From: an uncultured Lachnospiraceae bacterium | GTDB taxonomy: Bacteria; Bacillota; Clostridia; Lachnospirales; Lachnospiraceae | Direction: 5' to 3' | Length of the DNA stretch: 43,647 bases | Assembly: GCA_946615865.1 (NCBI GenBank) | Contig: CAMOIJ010000018.1 | Coordinates: 1 to 43,647, forward strand | Shown: one piece after another, positions 41,937-43,647 of the stretch | Layout of the letters: the number at the start of each line of letters is the position of its first letter | How positions within the stretch are numbered: the stretch's first letter is position 1 | Notes under the pieces: generated by a model | Databases searched by the model: none | Told to the model about the DNA's origin: nothing | Seen by the model: only the letters and a program-made list of their open reading frames with translations | Position numbers and translations under genes: made by a program

Positions 41937-41952
41937 ATTACGGAGGATTAAT

Positions 41953-43317
41953 ATGGAAGATAGAAATACAGAGGATTACGGCAAACTGCTGAGAGAGCTT
42001 CTGGAGCAGAAGCAATACACGAAGCTGCGCCAGGAAGTAGCCGATATGAACGTGGCCGACGTCGCAGCCGTGATGGATGAGATGGAGGACGAGGAATCCC
42101 TTAGAATATTCAGGATCCTTCCCAAAGGTATAGCGGCGGATGTATTCGCGAACCTGGAGATCGAGGTGCAGCAGTACATCATTCAGTCCCTTTCCGATAA
42201 AGAAGCGTCGAGCATCATCGACAACCTGATGGCTGACGATGCTACAGACCTTCTGGAGGAGATGCCGGCTAATATAGTAAAGAAGATTCTTAAGAACGCA
42301 AAGCCGGAGACTCGCAAGGATATCAACCATCTGCTCAGATATCCGGAGGACTCGGCGGGAAGCATCATGACGGTCGAGTATGTCGACCTGAAGGAAAATA
42401 TGACAGTCAGCGACGCGGTAGACCGCATACGCAAGATCGGACTTGATTCCGAGACTGTTAATATCTGCTATGTAGTAGACGCGCAGAGAGTGCTGATCGG
42501 AACAGTTGCCCTGCGCTATCTGGTCATTCTCAATCCCGACGCGATCATCGGGGAAGTGATGAATGACAATGTTATCAGTATCAATACGCTTACCGACCAG
42601 GAAGAAGCGGCCCGCATTTTCCAGAAATACGACTTTACGGCAATGCCCGTAGTTGACAATGAGAACCGTATGGTCGGTATCATCACTATCGACGACGTAG
42701 TCGATATCATCCAGGAAGAGGCCACCGAGGATATCGAAAAGATGGCGGCTATCATTCCTTCCGACAAGAGCTATTTCAGGACAGGAATCCTGGCAACTTA
42801 CAAGAACAGAATGCCCTGGCTGCTGCTCCTGATGATCTCAGCTACCTTTACAGGTGCGATCATCACGAGCTACGAAAAGGCGCTTGCCTCATATGTGATC
42901 CTGACCGCGTATATTCCTATGCTGATGGATACCGGCGGTAACGCGGGATCGCAGGCGAGCGTATCGATCATCCGTGGTATTTCACTGCAGGAGATCGAAT
43001 TCGGCGACCTGTTAAAAGCGCTTTGGAAAGAGGTAAGGGTTGCGGCGCTGTGCGGCATAACATTGTCGGTCTGTAATTTTGCCAAGCTCATGCTGTTTGA
43101 CAGAGTCGGATTCCAGATCGCCCTGATCGTCTGCGGCACACTGGTCCTTGTTGTTCTTGTCGCCAAGACGATCGGATGTACGCTGCCGCTTCTGGCGCAC
43201 AGGCTTGGATTTGACCCTGCGGTAATGGCCAGTCCTCTGATCACAACGATCGTGGATGCGATCTCGCTTACGATCTACTTTATGATCGCGACGAATGTGC
43301 TGCATTTAGCGACTTAA
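41953..43317 (+). CDS. mgtE: Magnesium transporter MgtE
   Basis: Mg2+-gated magnesium channel of the cell membrane. The 454 residues hold the cytoplasmic N domain (helical repeats, about 1-130), two CBS domains (about 135-255, with AGSIMT, TAMPVVDN and GIITIDDVVDII) and a five-helix membrane domain from about 285, with the pore-signature TGGNAGSQ. The N and CBS domains close the pore when Mg2+ is high. CGGAGG before the ATG supports the start. A possible structured leader precedes it. The gene-free tail of the window follows. Confidence 0.96.
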   Translation: MEDRNTEDYGKLLRELLEQKQYTKLRQEVADMNVADVAAVMDEMEDEESLRIFRILPKGIAADVFANLEIEVQQYIIQSLSDKEASSIIDNLMADDATDLLEEMPANIVKKILKNAKPETRKDINHLLRYPEDSAGSIMTVEYVDLKENMTVSDAVDRIRKIGLDSETVNICYVVDAQRVLIGTVALRYLVILNPDAIIGEVMNDNVISINTLTDQEEAARIFQKYDFTAMPVVDNENRMVGIITIDDVVDIIQEEATEDIEKMAAIIPSDKSYFRTGILATYKNRMPWLLLLMISATFTGAIITSYEKALASYVILTAYIPMLMDTGGNAGSQASVSIIRGISLQEIEFGDLLKALWKEVRVAALCGITLSVCNFAKLMLFDRVGFQIALIVCGTLVLVVLVAKTIGCTLPLLAHRLGFDPAVMASPLITTIVDAISLTIYFMIATNVLHLAT

Positions 43318-43340
43318 GGTGAGTTAGGAGTTATATGTAC

Positions 43341-43538
43341 GGGAGCACATAGATCCTGCTGAAATGCGTTGAAAGAATGTAGTTTCACTATGATTTTCTG
43401 CTGCGTTTCGGCGGGAAGCGCGGTCATGCGGACTATCGTCCCGCTGACGCGCATGGCGCTTCCCGCCTGCAACTTGCATAAAATCAAGTGAAAGCTTGAC
43501 ATTCTTTCAAAGCATTTACATCAGGACTATGTGCTCCC
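43341..43538. repeat. 198-nt rod-like imperfect inverted repeat after mgtE
   Basis: Nearly the whole stretch folds on itself. Paired segments from outside in: 43341-43352/43527-43538 (12 bp), 43354-43358/43522-43526, 43362-43367/43512-43517, 43369-43380/43499-43510 (12 bp), 43383-43389/43487-43493, 43392-43397/43480-43485, 43410-43421/43456-43467 (12 bp), then an apical hairpin with GTCA/TGAC and GCGGAC/GTCCCGC closing a TATC loop. Small internal loops and bulges separate the stems. No T tract follows, so it is not a simple terminator. It occupies most of the gene-free stretch 43318-43647. It could be a MITE-like element or a structured RNA. Confidence 0.85.
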
Positions 43539-43565
43539 TGCCATTAAGCTGTTAACTGCCGGGAG
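43534..43565 (+). repeat. Alternative stem competing with the rod
   Basis: CTCCC (43534-43538, the end of the rod) can also pair with GGGAG (43561-43565), with TTAA/TTAA inside. This pairing is mutually exclusive with the outermost stem of the rod. Confidence 0.35.
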
Positions 43566-43596
43566 ATAGAAGTTCTTATATTGAGATAGTTGAAAA

Positions 43597-43646
43597 GGGG
43601 GCGTCGCATCTTGCTGATTAATCAGCAGGGGCGGCGTCCTCTTTTT
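43597..43646 (+). terminator. Rho-independent terminator at the window end
   Basis: GGGGGCGTCGC (43597-43607) pairs with GCGGCGTCCTC (43631-43641) through several G-U pairs, enclosing a perfect GCTGAT-TA-ATCAGC hairpin (43613-43626), then TTTTT. Probably ends transcription from mgtE and the rod. Confidence 0.75.
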
Positions 43647-43647
43647 G

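Noticed and set aside
41798..41952. M-box (ykoK) magnesium riboswitch before mgtE
   Set aside because: The conserved M-box blocks are not found and the gap is shorter than a full M-box plus expression platform.
43341..43538. Retron, 6S RNA or terminator as an explanation of the inverted repeat
   Set aside because: No reverse transcriptase gene or two-part msr/msd layout, no large central bubble, and no T tract after the stem.

Overview
The window is a 43.6-kb stretch of ordinary chromosome from a low-oxygen, fermentative Bacillota. The best guess is a Clostridia member close to the Lachnospiraceae, with about 50% GC. The basis is a ClpX/YsxC/ClpB housekeeping set, a trimeric NAD-linked [FeFe] hydrogenase plus a group B [FeFe] hydrogenase, a reverse rubrerythrin, a sporulation-type SigH, the B. 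subtilis-like ispF-cysS-mrnC-rlmB-sigH block, tRNA genes without encoded CCA, and clostridial-style cell-wall repeat proteins. I see no prophage, transposase, CRISPR array or recognised defence locus.

Layout. 1-5.7 kb: clpX, ysxC, a DUF308 membrane protein and clpB, the last with its own strong promoter and terminator. 5.7-10.1 kb: an electron-bifurcating hydrogenase operon (NuoE-like, NuoF-like, HydA-like subunits) behind a near-consensus Rex operator, closed by a strong terminator. 10.1-16.4 kb: sbcD-sbcC, an OmpR-type response regulator and an AI-2E-family membrane protein, tightly packed. 16.4-20 kb: reverse rubrerythrin with a PerR-like box and a promoter that overlaps a terminator, a UBA-like/DUF4342 membrane protein, a histidine kinase (probable separated partner of the regulator), a wrecked GH13 glycosidase and a minus-strand tRNA-Met. 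20-26 kb: an amidase/class A beta-lactamase fusion, SstT, a split purine-pathway end (PurO-type IMP cyclohydrolase plus stand-alone AICAR formyltransferase) and an orphan HEIGH zincin. 26-29 kb: a minus-strand DJ-1/CBS pair and the group B hydrogenase. 29-33.2 kb: ispF, cysS, mrnC, rlmB, sigH and a small conserved-looking protein.

33.2-38.2 kb, minus strand: a 1125-residue secreted protein joining a metallo-beta-lactamase fold, three blocks of cell-wall-binding repeats and an NlpC/P60 domain (with a 331-bp perfect internal duplication), a small membrane protein and a phosphodiester glycosidase-family protein. 38.2-43.6 kb: a class A penicillin-binding protein, tRNA-Thr(GGU), a YigZ/IMPACT protein, MgtE with an unusual leader, and a 330-base gene-free tail holding a 198-nt rod-like inverted repeat.

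The common themes are redox balance (Rex-linked NADH/H2 chemistry, group B hydrogenase, peroxide defence), protein quality control and cell-wall remodelling. The best leads for something under-described are the terminal rod-shaped inverted repeat, the amidase/beta-lactamase fusion, the three-part wall protein, the promoter-inside-terminator at the rubrerythrin gene, and the mgtE leader. Positions and residue numbers were counted by hand from the sequence. Family names rest on motif recognition, not on a database search.
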